64,000 nt of DNA from Metridium senile (taxonomy: Eukaryota > Cnidaria > Anthozoa > Actiniaria > Metridiidae): NCBI GenBank assembly GCA_949775045.1, contig OX459105.1, positions 3,710,556 through 3,774,555 on the forward strand. The letters run 5' to 3'. The notes under the pieces were generated by a model. That model made no database searches. It saw nothing but the letters and a program-made list of their open reading frames with translations, and was not told where the DNA came from. The position numbers were made by a program, and so were the translations under genes. Positions 22,940 to 34,448 of the stretch are shown here, piece by piece. The first letter of the stretch is position 1. Each line of letters opens with the position of its first letter.

Positions 22940-23910
22940 TACACCTATTTCAATAATCGTTGTCGCAGCCGAAGCTACAGTCCACACTCTAAAGCCTGCA
23001 AAGGATGTCGGTTACATGGGCTTAATTTGTGGATTATATTCGTTTTTTAAAGAAATAGTTGTATCTATATCTACCACTGCAACACCTTGTTATGTATAGT
23101 TTAATAAACGAGCAGGAGTGTTTTATCAGGTTTAAAATCCCGAGGGCGAAGCCCAAGGGATTTTAAACCTGATAAAACACGTTCTGCGAGTTTATTGAAC
23201 GGCTTAAAAAACTCATTAGTAATTCATGACCATTTTGTCCAATATCGATGAAACAAAAGAAAACGGAAGGTTGTTTGCATTTGGGAATTGATCTACACTA
23301 ATAATAGAGGAATGTTAACCAACTTGAATGCTAATGAACTTGATGACATTTCGTTGCAAACTTTTCATCGATTGCCTCAGTGGCATAATGGCTTAAAGCT
23401 CGGATACAACCAAGCAGAAGATCTCGGTTCGAATCCTGGCATTGTCACTCATGATCAAAGACTTTTTTTCGCCAAAAATCTAAAAGTAAATTATTTCTAA
23501 GTCTGGTGTTCACTCGTCAGCTGTGAGATGGGGGGCGGGTAATATCTGAATTATGGACATGAAGCATTATATAATGACACATGTGCCATTATATAATGCT
23601 TCATGTTCATTAGCATTCCATTGTTCTTCTATTGTACATCATCATTCCCCTGGGCCGCATTCAAATCTCTCCGCGTTTCAGCCGTAGATTATGCGATATA
23701 CAATGCTTTCCTCGTGACCAGAGAGGAGCATCGGATTGGACAAAATGGTCATGAATTATTAATGAGTTTTTTAACGTCATATAACACAAACACGTTCAGC
23801 CCGCAAAATATACTATGTATATATCGATAACAAGAGACGAAATACCGACATCCTTTGCAGGCTTCAGAGTGTGAAATGATCGCGACAACGATTATTGAAA
23901 TAGGTGCATA
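22940..23910. mobile_element. Family B element, copy 3, split by a nested family C element
   Basis: The left end (22940-23020) carries 'tacacctatttcaataatcg' and 'agcctgcaaaggatgtcgg'. The right end (23840-23910) carries 'accgacatcctttgcaggc' and 'cgacaacgattattgaaata'. Between them the family C composite (23097-23774) interrupts the body, so B was present before C inserted. Frames read across it (for example 22911-23099) belong to the repeat. Confidence 0.85.
23097..23774 (+). mobile_element. Family C composite element with a tRNA-like segment, direct copy
   Basis: Hairpin 23097-23213, then a TTAA-bounded body 23214-23774. It is collinear with the inverted copy at 20010-20688 and very similar to it. 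The tRNA-like block has an A box TGGCATAATGG at 23381-23391 and a B box GGTTCGAATCC at 23426-23436. The T-stem pairs poorly, so it is a pseudo-tRNA or SINE-type promoter, not a functional tRNA. A 70-codon frame present in both copies spans this block and is not convincing as a gene. Confidence 0.8.
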
Positions 23911-25203
23911 TCTTTATAAGTATATTTGTATATTTCATATTAAGAGTGAAAACAGCAGTTCTGTATTCAGTATTCTTTATCGCCTTGGACAACAATATGC
24001 CTGACCGGATGTTACTGTCTGGTGAAGCAAAAAAATGTATATGCATAGATTGCAGTAAAAGGTTTGTCGCGTCTTGGTTCTCCGCAAATGTGGCTGTATT
24101 TTTGTATACTGGCTATGTCCCTTGTAGAATTTGTGTCCATAGTGGTTATAGGTATGTATTTTTTTAGCAGTTAATACAGCAGTACATCCACCAATACTAC
24201 CTTACCATGTTTCATATCTTATTTTTACATGAATTCATATTTGGTAACCGTGTGTAGGGTAAAGCTCCCGGGCTTAATTATAAGCTTCAAGGCCTTGGAG
24301 TGTGTGTTACGTTTGTTATCACTGTAGCTCGTTAGCGAAGTTATTTCAAAAACTCCGGCCTAATGTTTCTTAAGCCATTCAAAACACTCGCAAATAATAA
24401 ATTCATTTGGCTTCCGACCTCGTGTTTTTAAATGCTTTATTGTTCTAATGTTTTACTCGCACTGGTTTTTGAAATATTACTGCAAAGATTCCCCCGTCTG
24501 CTTGCCTTTGGGGCGAAACATTTCCAAGAAGTTGAGCTAATTTGACAGTTTTTCGGTAGGTATATTGTAATTTAATATCATTATTGCGGAAAAGTGAAAA
24601 TATGTTGTTTTCTATAAGTGGATTCAAACCTCAGAGCACAAGAAAGCAACACTCAAATACCTTACGGCATCAATATTACATGTCGAGACCTTTCTTATTA
24701 ATTTCAACAACTGAATATAGTGTTTTGTCACTCAGCGGAGATGTACATAGTTCTTACAGGATACTCACTGTCAGTCATAAAAAAATAAATAGAGAATAAT
24801 GCGCGCAGATGTATCCTTGGATGTTCGATATCGAATTTGAACTCGAGAAGATAACTAGTTCCGTAGAGCAGATCTCGTATGTCTATCAAAAGCTCAACGC
24901 ACGAACGCGGTCAAGGCACGGCAAGGCACGTTAATTTTCTAAAAACAGTTCACGGCAAGGCACACATACTACACTGGATTTTTCACAGTAATACGAAATC
25001 TGCTCTATCTGTAAGCGTTCATGTAATATTCTATTTACTATATAAACAAAAACATTATTTTTATGAAAAAAAAAGAAAGAATGATATTTTCACATGTAAA
25101 ATTGTCGTATTTTTACATGTGTTTAAAAGGATGTTTCTCATTGGCAGAAATTCCTGTAAACCACTGTTGTTTATATAATAAAATAATATAACATATATAT
25201 ATA
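23911..25203. other. No gene recognised
   Basis: AT-rich sequence with several 60-99 codon ORFs on both strands, none with a recognisable domain or supporting splice context. Confidence 0.4.
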
Positions 25204-25500
25204 TTCTTAAAAATTATGAGAATTTCATATATATATGCCTTATGTTTCCTATTGTTTCACCTCTCTCAAACAATAGGGAAACAAAAGGCATATATATATG
25301 AAATTCTCATAATTTTTAAGAAACGGTGTGTATATATATATGTGTCTATTCTGACGGTAGAATGCTCCATACATTAAAATGTAGAGCGTTATTGATTGTA
25401 GATTGATTAAAGACTAGACATCACTTTTGCTATTACTCTGAGGTGAAACTCTGAGTAACAGCAAAAGTTATGTCTTGTCTTTAATCAATCTACAATCTAT
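25204..25500. repeat. Two adjacent long hairpins
   Basis: Hairpin 1 (25204-25323): 'ttcttaaaaattatgagaat' plus 'ttcatatatatatgcctt' is mirrored after a short loop. Hairpin 2 (about 25389-25498): 'attgtagattgattaaagac' plus 'cttttgctattactctgag' is mirrored. Arms are about 50-57 bp with few mismatches. Both are foldback elements with no coding capacity and are unrelated in sequence to each other. Confidence 0.85.
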
Positions 25501-25726
25501 ATATACACCATCATACTTTTCTTTTGTTCAAAAACGCTAAAACAAATATTAGAATTATCTCTCAAAATGAAATTAAGGAATTAAATATTAGTCTTCCGTT
25601 CCAATATATTTAATCTATCGCCTCTGAATGTCATTAAATTTAGAGACAACCATCTTGATTTGAGCTTTAAATATCTAAAATGGTATCAAAACACCTAATT
25701 GGCATATTTGGAACATAGGTATAGTC

Positions 25727-26002
25727 CCGGGGGGACTCCCATAGAAAATGGATAGGGGTGCTCCGCGGACGGTTTTGAAAATGACCCTAAAAGGTACGTA
25801 TAAATTAACAGTCAGATACTGATCTCAGACCCTAAAATGTACAACCACATTTAACATTTTTTCAATATGTATAATCTGAAGTTCGAAAATTGTACCTAAA
25901 AGGTACGGTGCCAGTTCCGATCGAGACCCTAAAAGGTACGCGAGGGTCTTATTTTGGAACCTAGAAGGTACGTCGAGCACCCCTATCCATTTACTAAGTA
26001 TT
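25727..26002 (+). mobile_element. 'CCCTAAAAGGTACG' family element
   Basis: The left end is 'ccggggggactccca', then 'ggataggggtgctc'; the right end is 'gtcgagcacccctatccat', forming inverted termini. Four 'cctaaaaggtacg' or near-identical words lie inside. Related to 39056-39361. Confidence 0.75.
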
Positions 26003-26582
26003 TACTAAATATAGTGCTGTACGTTTTAACCTATTATGCGTTGTAATAGATTTTGTTATCTTGTGTTTTTGCTGTCGGAAGAGTGCTTAATGCATTATAC
26101 ATAGACTGTACTAAACTTTAAATTATAGATAGATCGAAAACACAAGACATCACTAAAGCTTTTACGCCCACTAAACGGCTTTAACGCGATAACTTGCAGA
26201 CAAGTGTGACATGTAAATAGTCCTTTTCACGGTTCTCGTCGAACAACCTCAACCTCGATAGCGTGTGATATATTCTTTACAATTTGACTACAGCTCGCGG
26301 TATTTTTTGTACACTTTATCAAACAATTGAAGATAATAGACATTTTATAATTCACGGTTCAAGTCCACAACCTCAGCCTCGATAGCGTGAACGTGCTGTG
26401 CTGGATCATTTTACTTGTTGTTTCGCCCATGCGTAATCGTTTCACCGCTGTGTTTATTTATCATTTGCACGTCTGTGTTCCTTAACCGGAAGACCCACTA
26501 TCGACCGTGATGCTTTGCGCGCCTCGACCTAATTTCGTGTATCACGAAATTATCAAAGTTCATAATGCCTTCTCAATCCAAA

Positions 26583-26935
26583 TAATCCTAATAATAATAA
26601 TAATAATAATTTTTATTTATAAAGCGCAAATACAAATCTGTTCTAAGCGCTATACATTGATTGTTACAAACAACAACAACAACAGTAACAAAAAGACGTA
26701 ATTACAAAGAATAAGCTAATCTTTAAGAGTCCTAAGTATTAAATCCTACTAATATCTCAAAACATTTCACTGTATTTAAGTTTTCTATGTATTTTAAAAC
26801 ATCTGTTCCGCAATATTTTGTATATTTTCCGTAAACAGATGTAAATAACAAGCTTTGATGTTTGAGTAGATTACAGTCAATTCGGCTGCTTCGCAGGCAT
26901 CTCATTCCGATCCACGGACTAGCAGTTAAAATATG
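26583..26935 (-). pseudogene. Non-LTR retrotransposon 3' end (putative), 5'-truncated
   Basis: On the minus strand an open frame of about 65 codons ends at a stop near 26741 and includes NLLKHQSLLFTSVYGKY and KYIENLNTVKCFEILVGF. It is followed by a short 3' region with 'tgtatagcgcttagaac' and 'gcgctttataaataaa', then an (ATT)n tail at 26583-26610. Coding remnant, short 3' UTR and microsatellite tail is the layout of a 5'-truncated LINE. The clade is not recognised and the protein assignment is tentative. Confidence 0.45.
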
Positions 26936-27843
26936 CCATAGAGCTGCTCAGACGAGACGATAATATACTATTTCAAAACAAAAACAAACGGGTTTATAGA
27001 GGGCCTTTAACCTGAGTCAAATATACCGTCAGATTTACCGACACTAAAGCAAGTAGAAAATATACTAGTTCAAGTAAATACTAGTTTTTACTCTCTTTTA
27101 AAAACATAAATTAACACTACCTGATGTTCTTGTAGTTTTCTTATGAATAAATTTACTTGTTTATTTTCTTAGCCTATATGATAAATTAGCAACATTAAGA
27201 CTGGGGGCTAACTAAAAAAAACTTAAAAAAAAACTAGAAAAACTAGAACATTTTGTGAATGAATTTTGACTTGAACAGCGCGCGCTACTGACGCCATCAC
27301 ACGATTCTTCAGTTTGATTGAGAAAGCCAGATTAAATAAAAAACTGTTCTTGAACTTTTCTTAATTCCTCTGTCGTTCTAAAATATATAGTAGTTTTAAC
27401 ACTAAAACATGCTATTTTTAGCCGTTAAAAAAGTATTGAGGGAGAAAATGACAAAAACAGTGGAGAATTTCGATGTGTTTTGAATACATTTTGATTTGCC
27501 GTCACACGTCATTGAGCGCGCCCTCGGTATTTTTACTTTCGATTATCTGTCATTTTGTCAAAATAAAACGATTAAAATGTTATTTTTCTTTCAAGATATG
27601 GCAAAGTTTGACCTACTAGTTGGTTTATACTAAAACAATTAGACCTCTCGCCCTCTTCTTCGCTCAGTTCGACAAAACGCTCCGTCATTTTGGTTGTTTT
27701 CTTCTACCATGAATAATAAAAACATTTTATTCTCCATGCTTCTACCCACGGTATATGAGGTGATAGCCTAGTAGTAGGGAGCCAATCAGAGCGCGAGATT
27801 GCTCATATCTAGTGAGTGTGGATATAATAATACTATTTGTATA
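26936..27843. other. No gene recognised
   Basis: AT-rich sequence with no conserved frame and no clear inverted repeat. Confidence 0.4.
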
Positions 27844-28006
27844 TACACCTAATTGCATGTCGCGACTTCTGTACTTTAGTGGGAAAGGAATTACTTAAAA
27901 GACAAAAGAAGATCACTCAAGCTGAACTCTTTCTTTTGTTATTCCTTTGTTACTAAATTACTAATGTTCTTTTTTAATATGACAACATTCTTGCAAGTAG
28001 ATGCAC
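27844..28006. mobile_element. Family A hairpin element, copy 4 (degraded)
   Basis: Starts 'tacacctaattgcatg' and ends 'gcaagtagatgcaca'. It retains 'gtactttagtgggaaagg', 'aagacaaaagaa' and the mirrored right arm but with more mismatches than copies 2 and 3. Confidence 0.75.
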
Positions 28007-28148
28007 ATGGCAATTAATTTATTTACTATATATATTGGGTTACGAACCATATCTTTTGTTTTCAATGCAGTTTAAATTGATGTATTTTCATAATTTAGTA
28101 TAAAATAAATTCATTGTATCTTTTTTTACTGTAAAACTGTAATATTTA

Positions 28149-28823
28149 CAGTGCTGCTAATTCAACCGGGGCCACCCCGAATTTATTAGCCAATCACGTT
28201 TGAGCTTAAGAACAAAAGAACCAGACATAGACGATCCGTCAAGTCAATTCGCGCCTATAATTTGATTAGCTGAAAAGGAGACAAAGTTTAGTTTAGTTTA
28301 GTTTAGTTTAATAGAATTCGTCATAACAAGATATTACATAACAATATTTGTATGAACAGGTGAAAATTACAGGACGAAAATCCCAATTGACAATTTAAAC
28401 CTATAAAAAAGTAAAACATCAAATAAACAAAGTTAACAAATATTTAAATAATTAATATAAACAGAAAAATATTTTAAATCTATGGTGGCCGATACGTTGT
28501 TAATTTATTTGAGTACAGAATTTGGAGTAGATTTTTGAAATTAGATAGGCTATCAACGTTCTTTGAGTTCGAGGGGAGACTGTTCCACAAAGCTATAGTT
28601 CTGGGAAAGTATGATTTACGGTAGTAATTTTGTTTGTGATGTAAAAGAGGTCTATAGTTCGAAGGGTCAAAGTTCCGAGTAGAGTATCTTGAGGTAGACG
28701 GAATTAGTAGGTTGGAAAAACTTTTTATGTCGATGATAGAACAAAGTAGATATCTTTTGTTCTTAAGCTAGAACGTGATTGGCTAATAAACTTGAGGTGG
28801 CCCTGGTTGAATTAGCAGCACTG
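28149..28823. mobile_element. TIR element carrying a nested LINE fragment
   Basis: Ends CAGTGCTGCTAATTCAACC and GGTTGAATTAGCAGCACTG. Inverted arms of about 80 bp include 'ggggccacc', 'ttagccaatcacg' and 'gcttaagaacaaaaga'. TA lies outside both ends. The interior (about 28283-28768) is a retrotransposon fragment in minus orientation, so this is a two-step nest. The termini resemble those of 2563-2824. Confidence 0.75.
28480..28767 (-). pseudogene. Non-LTR retrotransposon reverse transcriptase C-terminus, 5'-truncated
   Basis: The minus strand is open for about 95 codons to a stop at 28480-28482. It contains NFDPSNYRPLLHHKQNYY, then YFPRTIALWNSLP and SLSNFKNLL. An aromatic-PRTI-x-LWN-x-LP segment followed by an F-K-x-x-L stretch is characteristic of the extreme C-terminus of many CR1/Jockey-like LINE polyproteins. 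A 'TAAAC'-type tandem tail (minus sense) at about 28285-28311 fits the LINE 3' end. There is no start codon and no upstream RT domain; it is a dead 5'-truncated copy inside the TIR element 28149-28823, not a host gene. Confidence 0.75.
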
Positions 28824-29051
28824 TAATTACAGTTCTCAATTAAAAATTTTAAAATTTTGATATAAATTAGCAACAAATTTGATTTGATTTGATTTGATTG
28901 GTTTTGATTTGAATTTGAGAAAATAACCTCTGGTACCCAGGGTAGCACTTTACACATGCAAATTAATATATGTTTCTCTCGTTGCAGTTGACTTTCTTGA
29001 GGCATAAGCGACGATAAGCAATACTGGTTGCTTTAAATCCAGTCTGTAGAA

Positions 29052-32000
29052 ATGACAACACCACCGCTGACCAATGAAGTGTTTACAGGAAACATATCGA
29101 ACCTAACTTCGAATGCAAGCGGAGCAGGTATGTAGCAGAATATAACTTCCATTTGCAATAAACTGCACTGCAAAAACGGCTGAGTAGATACACCTCACTA
29201 TATTGAGTTAATCATGCATTCAGGATGAAACTTTATAGTGAGTAGATCCAGCTCTATAGTGAGCAAACCCAACTCTATAGTGAGTAAAAGTGAAGTTAAA
29301 CTCAATATATTGAGTACATTGTACTCAATGGCTGTCTACATATTTATATTTACTCTTAATAATGAGTTGGGTTAACTCACTATAAAGTGTCATCCTGAAT
29401 GCATGATTTACCCAATAAAGTGAATTGTATCTACTCGGCCGTTTTTGCAGTGTGTACCTTAATTGAGACTAAAATAGTCCCCTTTACAGTTCGCTGCGCC
29501 ATCTTGAAAGGTAGCCTGGCCTTTGCATCGAACGGACGTTGATATTGCAATGATAAAGACACGTGAATAATTGTCCCGAATGCTGTTAAAAGGTCTCTAT
29601 CGTCAACATTCGTCTCGCTATGCCCGGCTGCATTTCAAGATGGCGCATGAAACTATGAGGAGGACTATTTTGCCTTAACTTTTACAGCTAAAATTGTTGC
29701 GTCGCGAAAAACTTAGATCAAAACTTGGTTTGCATTTCGGACTTTGGTATTTTTCGATTCGTCAATCAACCTTGTAGGCGGAGCTTACGAACACTCGTAA
29801 ACTCATTGGTTGATTTGGTGTAAGCTCCGCCTTCAAACTGATTGACGGATCGGAAAAACCCAATCAAACGAATTTTAATTAGGGGTACTAATCACGAATC
29901 ACGGGCAGTTTTGTCAAACTTTCACGATTACAGAGTTACGCAAAGACCGTACAAATCTGACAGATATACAAACATAATGATATTAATATAAATAAGAATA
30001 AGAATAAGAATAAGAATAAGAATAAGAATAAGAATAAGAATAAGAATAAGAATAAGAATAAGAATAAGAATAAGAATAAGAATAAGAATAACTTTAATTT
30101 GGTAAAATTTGGTAAAAATTGGAAAAAAATAGTTAAAATAATAAAATAATAAATTGGAAAAAAAGTTAAAATAAATAATCATAAACATATAGTTAATCAA
30201 TTTATCAATCAATCAATAAATTGATTAATAATGGTAATTGAACTGAGTGGAGTGCAATTTGGTTCGAAATCAAACGCGCGATTACAAAATCGCACGACCG
30301 CGTAGCGGGAGTGCGATTTGAATCGCAAGTTTGATCTCGAACCAAAATTGCACGACACGAAGTTCAATTACCACTTAATTATATTCATTTTGAAATCAAA
30401 CTGTAGTTTATAGCATGCTTTTATTGATTTTTTTACAATACCGGAAACGGAAATGCTCTTTTTACATGTCATGTGACAGGTCGTTTGCAAGTTTGTAAAG
30501 TGATCACTAGTTTGCTTGGCAGCTCAAGGTTCCCGCAAATTTGGCAAAATTTATAGTTTAATCTTTAACATCTGACTCAATAAGGTACGGTTTTTGTGTC
30601 TTCTGTAGCTGTGGAAATATTCAGGACTAATCTTGCCGGGTATATTTTGAGAACTAACTTGATCGTACACATGTGTGTAATGGCGTTGAGCTGAGCAAAA
30701 CTGTCACACGTGAAACATACAAGCAAGATTTGGCTAAAATTAAAGCCAGCAGTTCCTTAAAACTACAAATTACAATCAAAAACAATGTTTTTAGTTCATG
30801 TGGATTTGTTTTTGGAGCTGAGAACATACTTTGAGATGTAAAAAGTTATCCTAGACATCGTTAACACAGAAATGTCCTTGGCACTTGTGAATTCCAAGCT
30901 CATATCAGTGACTTGTACAAGTAGAAAACCGTTTCTTTTCCTTCAAATAAAACTGACATGGAACTTTGCATTCTTCTGGTGAATTCCAGCTTGTAATTGT
31001 CAGGATTCTCTTTGTCTACTTTGGCGTAGAACTAACTGAGGAGGCATTTAGATGATGTAGACATTCAAAATGGAGGAATGTGCTTACTGTTTTGAAGAAG
31101 TTTGTTTACTGTTTTATTCGCCGTCAAAAGTGTTTTTATGGAGAGCAGATGACATCTGTTTGACTTTGTCCTCGCTTTAAGTTGCTGGAAATCATTCAAA
31201 CATCTTCTTCGTGGCATAGCTCTTGATATTTTGCAAGTTTTTGTGTAGCCTACTGATGGTAAAATCAAGCTGTAAAGAACCAATCAGATTGCAGGATTCA
31301 CTAGTGATTTCGAAATGGATATAATTAAAGTCATAACGTGGGATAAGGTCGCCTATATATCCGAGCCAGAGAAATGTGTAAATGCGGATACAAACGCAAT
31401 AAAAATAGAGAGAGAAAATAAGGAAGAATAATACTATAAAACTATATAAGCTAATTAAATCCTAATACCCTATGATAAACAGTAATTGCATTTACAGCTA
31501 GCTCTTAGATTGCTAAAATCTAAAAATAAAATATATATTAGTACAAATCAAAATATATAGTTTTAGTTAAAAGTATAAAATATAAAATATAAATAATAGC
31601 TAAAAGGAAAAATATGTTATATAAAATGACAAAATTGCTTAGATCTCATCATGATCTAGGTAAATCCTTCAAAGGAAGCTAGCCAATCAGCGCGAAGTGA
31701 ACATACACAACTTGTTAGCGTAGCCCAAAGGAGAAAATATTATTGCGATAATACTCGCCTGACCGGGATAGAGAGCTTTCTATAATTTTGTAATTCATCA
31801 AAAATCGCATAAAATATTGAAAAAATCTATAAATACTTTACACCTCAAAGAAATGAGGCTGATTATATAAGTTTTAAAAGCTTAAAGCACAATATTCTTA
31901 AAACTTGAGGCTAAAAAGAGGATTTGATAAAATGTACAAGGTACCCCTCCCTTTAATAATAATTGTACAACGCGGGCTTAATTTACTAACTCTTTCTATT

Positions 32001-33940
32001 AGTCGTTCCTTGGAAGGACGTTGTTGAAGCGAACGTTTTCAACACAATATCATGACATTATTCATATCATATCAGTGGCCAGGTTGGACTTGTGCTTCAT
32101 CCATGAATAGACGTTTATAAAACCAGTGAAAATATCGATGCCGAACTTGAAATTATAAGAACGGGTTAAGACAAATGCAAGATTATTGAATGAATTAGGC
32201 GATATTTGCATAAAGTCCTAACTAATGATTGTCTGAAAGAAGTTCGCTAAAATCTCTATTTCTAATTTAATTTTAAATATCTGTCAATTATAGAATCATT
32301 GCGCATGCCTTGCTTATCGCTTGCGAATTTTGAAGTTTAATTCCACAAATTAAACTTCAAAAATTACTCTGATTTTATAGGGCAAAGCTATCTCGCCACA
32401 TGGAGCTTTGTATTGAAGTTTGTTTACTTTTGGCACATCACCGCATTGCAAATATGCACGGGCTCAATGCTAAAAAGTTTTGTGGTTTAACGTGCAGGCT
32501 CGGTAACATGCAAAAGATTTACCTAGAATGCAAGAGAATGTCAATAAGTTTTAGTATATATTTGTCCGTCAATTCTAAAAATGTATGCCATTGCAAAAAA
32601 GAAAAGTCAGACAAATGCAAAATATGTTAACACTAACAAGTCTCATTTTACACATCCGTTATGACAAGCTACCACGTTTTCAGTAATCACGAATCACGAC
32701 AGTGAATAACTGTAAATCACGGGTCAAAGGCGAGGATAATTTCACGGATAACGGCTGGAATATGTTGCCTTAAATAACGAATCATAGGCTGAATTTAGGG
32801 GTGAATCACGAATAACCTCTTACACGCCAATTATTATCACAGTTATCATCACCAACATCATTATCAACTTCGTCGTTTTAATGCGGATTCTTCTTTTTAG
32901 ATTACATATACTGTACCGAGGGAAAGCCCTACGATATTTCAAAACCATTGGATTTATCTCTAAATGTCGTGGCATCTTTTATCCTCATCATTTCCTTCAT
33001 CGCAAATGTTCTTGTCCTGCGAGGAATACACTTAACACGCCACAAACCGCTTAGTTACTTACTAATCGGCAACATAGCAGCAGCAGAACTGATTGAATCA
33101 ATCACCAGTCCATTTATATTTTACTATTTCACGAGACCTTGGAATTGGATCTTTGGTAAAGCAATGTGCGCTTTGGTCTTTGCAACCTCAATCTGTAGCT
33201 CGATTGTAGTGTCTTCCACACTGGCAGCTTTCTCTGTCTACGGCTGCTGTATCTTAATGCGACCAAAACGACGCAGACTGAAAACTATAGTCTATGTGGT
33301 ATTAGTCTGTTCGTGGCTATGGGGTTTAGCATTGGCGATACCCTTCGCGCATATTTCAAAGGTCAAGCAAGATAAATTGATATTGTGCAATGGAAAAGGT
33401 TACTTACACTCGTGTGTTTTTGAAGGCGATAGTAAAGATGAACAAGTCTTTCTCAATGTTGCTCTATTCGTCTTCCGACTTACAATTCCTTTTGTGATCA
33501 TAATCTTATCATACGGGATTCTACTTGCAATAGTGAAAAGACTCATCAACCGCAATCGACTAAGTAATGCTGAGGATATTGAGATGACAGACGATCTTGG
33601 AGAAACTATTGGGACTGGTCCTGGTTATAGTCAGACAACAATTCGATCATCGTCAACGGACGACCAACGTCAAAACTCAATTGCATTTAGCGAGATGGAA
33701 TCGAAGTTATTAAGGCTCATCTTTTGGATGGTCGTTATCTATCTTGTCTGCTACGCGCCAGATCATCTTATTTACTTCACCTGGAGGTCTGGGTGGTTTC
33801 AAGGCTCAAATAAAATGGCAATACGTAAGCATTCATTGGTTATTCGAAACATCCCCAAGCTCATTCATGCTATGTGCTTTGGGTGGGTGGCAGGGATTAT
33901 CCAGAAAAACTTTAAAGATTGTTTTCGATTCAAGAAATAA
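29052..33940 (+). CDS. GPCR1: rhodopsin-class (class A) G-protein-coupled receptor, two coding exons
   Basis: A seven-transmembrane receptor. Exon 1 is 29052-29127: its ATG starts 25 codons rich in N-glycosylation sites (NIS, NLT, NAS) and it ends G/gtatgt. Exon 2 is 32901-33940: acceptor 'ttcttctttttag', joining G to AT to give Asp, then YIYCTEGKPYDI and TM1. The join gives 371 residues. No ATG precedes TM1 in exon 2, which is why exon 1 is needed. A pyrimidine tract and AG at 28986-28987 suggest a further 5' UTR exon boundary. Class A marks are TM2 'LLIGNIAAAELIES', a TM3 cysteine, TM4 tryptophan, a TM5 proline ('LTIPFVIII') and TM6 'CYAP'. Atypical features: DRY is absent ('FSVYGCC') and NPxxY is replaced by 'HAMCF'. 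The ligand is unknown; a peptide-receptor-like type is possible. An AATAAA word overlaps the stop codon (33936-33941). Paralogue: GPCR2. Confidence 0.8.
29166..29452. mobile_element. CACTA-like non-autonomous element, copy 2, in the GPCR1 intron
   Basis: Ends CACTGCAAAAACGGCTGAGT and its complement to GCAGTG, with a TG duplication on both sides (29164-29165, 29453-29454). The interior shares 'actcaatatattgagtacat' and 'tgtactcaatgg' with copy 1 at 12766-13057. It lies 38 bases downstream of the GPCR1 exon 1 donor. Confidence 0.85.
29472..29673. mobile_element. TIR element with 'CGCCATCTTGAAAGGTAGCC' ends, copy 1
   Basis: Left 'aatagtcccctttacagttc' plus 'tgcgccatcttgaaaggtag'; right 'tttcaagatggcgcatgaaa' plus 'aggactatt'. 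The same family occurs at 38706-38911 (most intact) and, disrupted, at about 42000-42235 just upstream of the GPCR2 7TM exon. Confidence 0.75.
29995..30088. repeat. (AATAAG)n microsatellite, about 15 units
   Basis: A near-perfect hexanucleotide run within the GPCR1 intron. On the minus strand it reads as (CTTATT)n preceded by 'aaattaaagtt', which could be a retroelement 3' tail. The poly-Ile/Leu ORF on the minus strand is an artefact. Confidence 0.95.
30228..31330. mobile_element. Hairpin element adjoining a longer TIR element in the GPCR1 intron
   Basis: 30228-30376 is a foldback: 'ggtaattgaactgagtgg' mirrored by 'cgaagttcaattaccact', and 'ggttcgaaatcaaac' by 'gtttgatctcgaacc'. From 30376 'ttaattatattcattttgaa' is mirrored at about 31305-31330 by 'tttcgaaatggatataatta'. 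That outlines a roughly 950-bp non-autonomous element whose interior has no transposase. The 72-codon minus ORF at 31065-31283 is not supported. Confidence 0.6.
31331..32900. other. Remaining GPCR1 intron, no feature recognised
   Basis: AT-rich intronic sequence. A short palindrome around 32330-32362 ('tttgaagtttaattcc', then 'aattaaacttcaaa') and A-rich stretches are visible. The plus ORF at 32400-32630 has no recognisable domain. Confidence 0.4.
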
Positions 33941-34448
33941 ACAAATCGACAGTTCTATTGTGATATAACATACCTGCAGTTGACTCTCTTGTAAGCGATT
34001 CGGACAAGAAGAAAGTGGTCGCTTACGGGAGATGGTGGCTTACAAGCCCAAATCACGAGAACTCTATCACATGAAGCCTTGGTGATGATAAAGACGTCAG
34101 ATTTTAGGTGACTACTGGAGACATGATTTTCCACAACCATCGCCATCTTATCCAGACACGCCCCAGGAAGTACCTTTAGCCGAAGCTAATCTTCCAGAGA
34201 GCCGACGGTGCGCTCATTTTACTTCCCTTAGTGCTCCGTTTTACGGGTGTTTAAAGCTACTTAAAGATACGTATACACGGAAAGAAGAGGAGTCGAAACA
34301 AAGGTGCGAAGTCACTGGGAATCGAGCCTCTCACACAGAACGCCGTGCACTATCCATTTGTGCAATCCTTGCTTCCAAACAATTACATAAGATAAACAGT
34401 GCATTTTCGGTCTTGGAATAAAGTATTCACAACTCAACTTTTTGTAAA
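33941..34448. other. GPCR1 3' flank with a repeat remnant
   Basis: 33980-34160 carries repeat-like words ('gtaagcgattcggac', 'gtggtcgcttacgggag', 'ggtggcttacaag') that suggest a degraded dispersed element. No gene recognised. Confidence 0.4.

Noticed and set aside
23372..23441. Functional tRNA gene
   Set aside because: The A and B boxes are good, but the acceptor and T-stems do not pair, and the block is part of a repeated element.
20286..23500. Similar 70-codon ORF present in both family C copies (minus strand 20286-20498, plus strand 23288-23500)
   Set aside because: The similarity is due to recent duplication of the element; the frame crosses the pseudo-tRNA and palindromic repeat, so selection for protein is not indicated.
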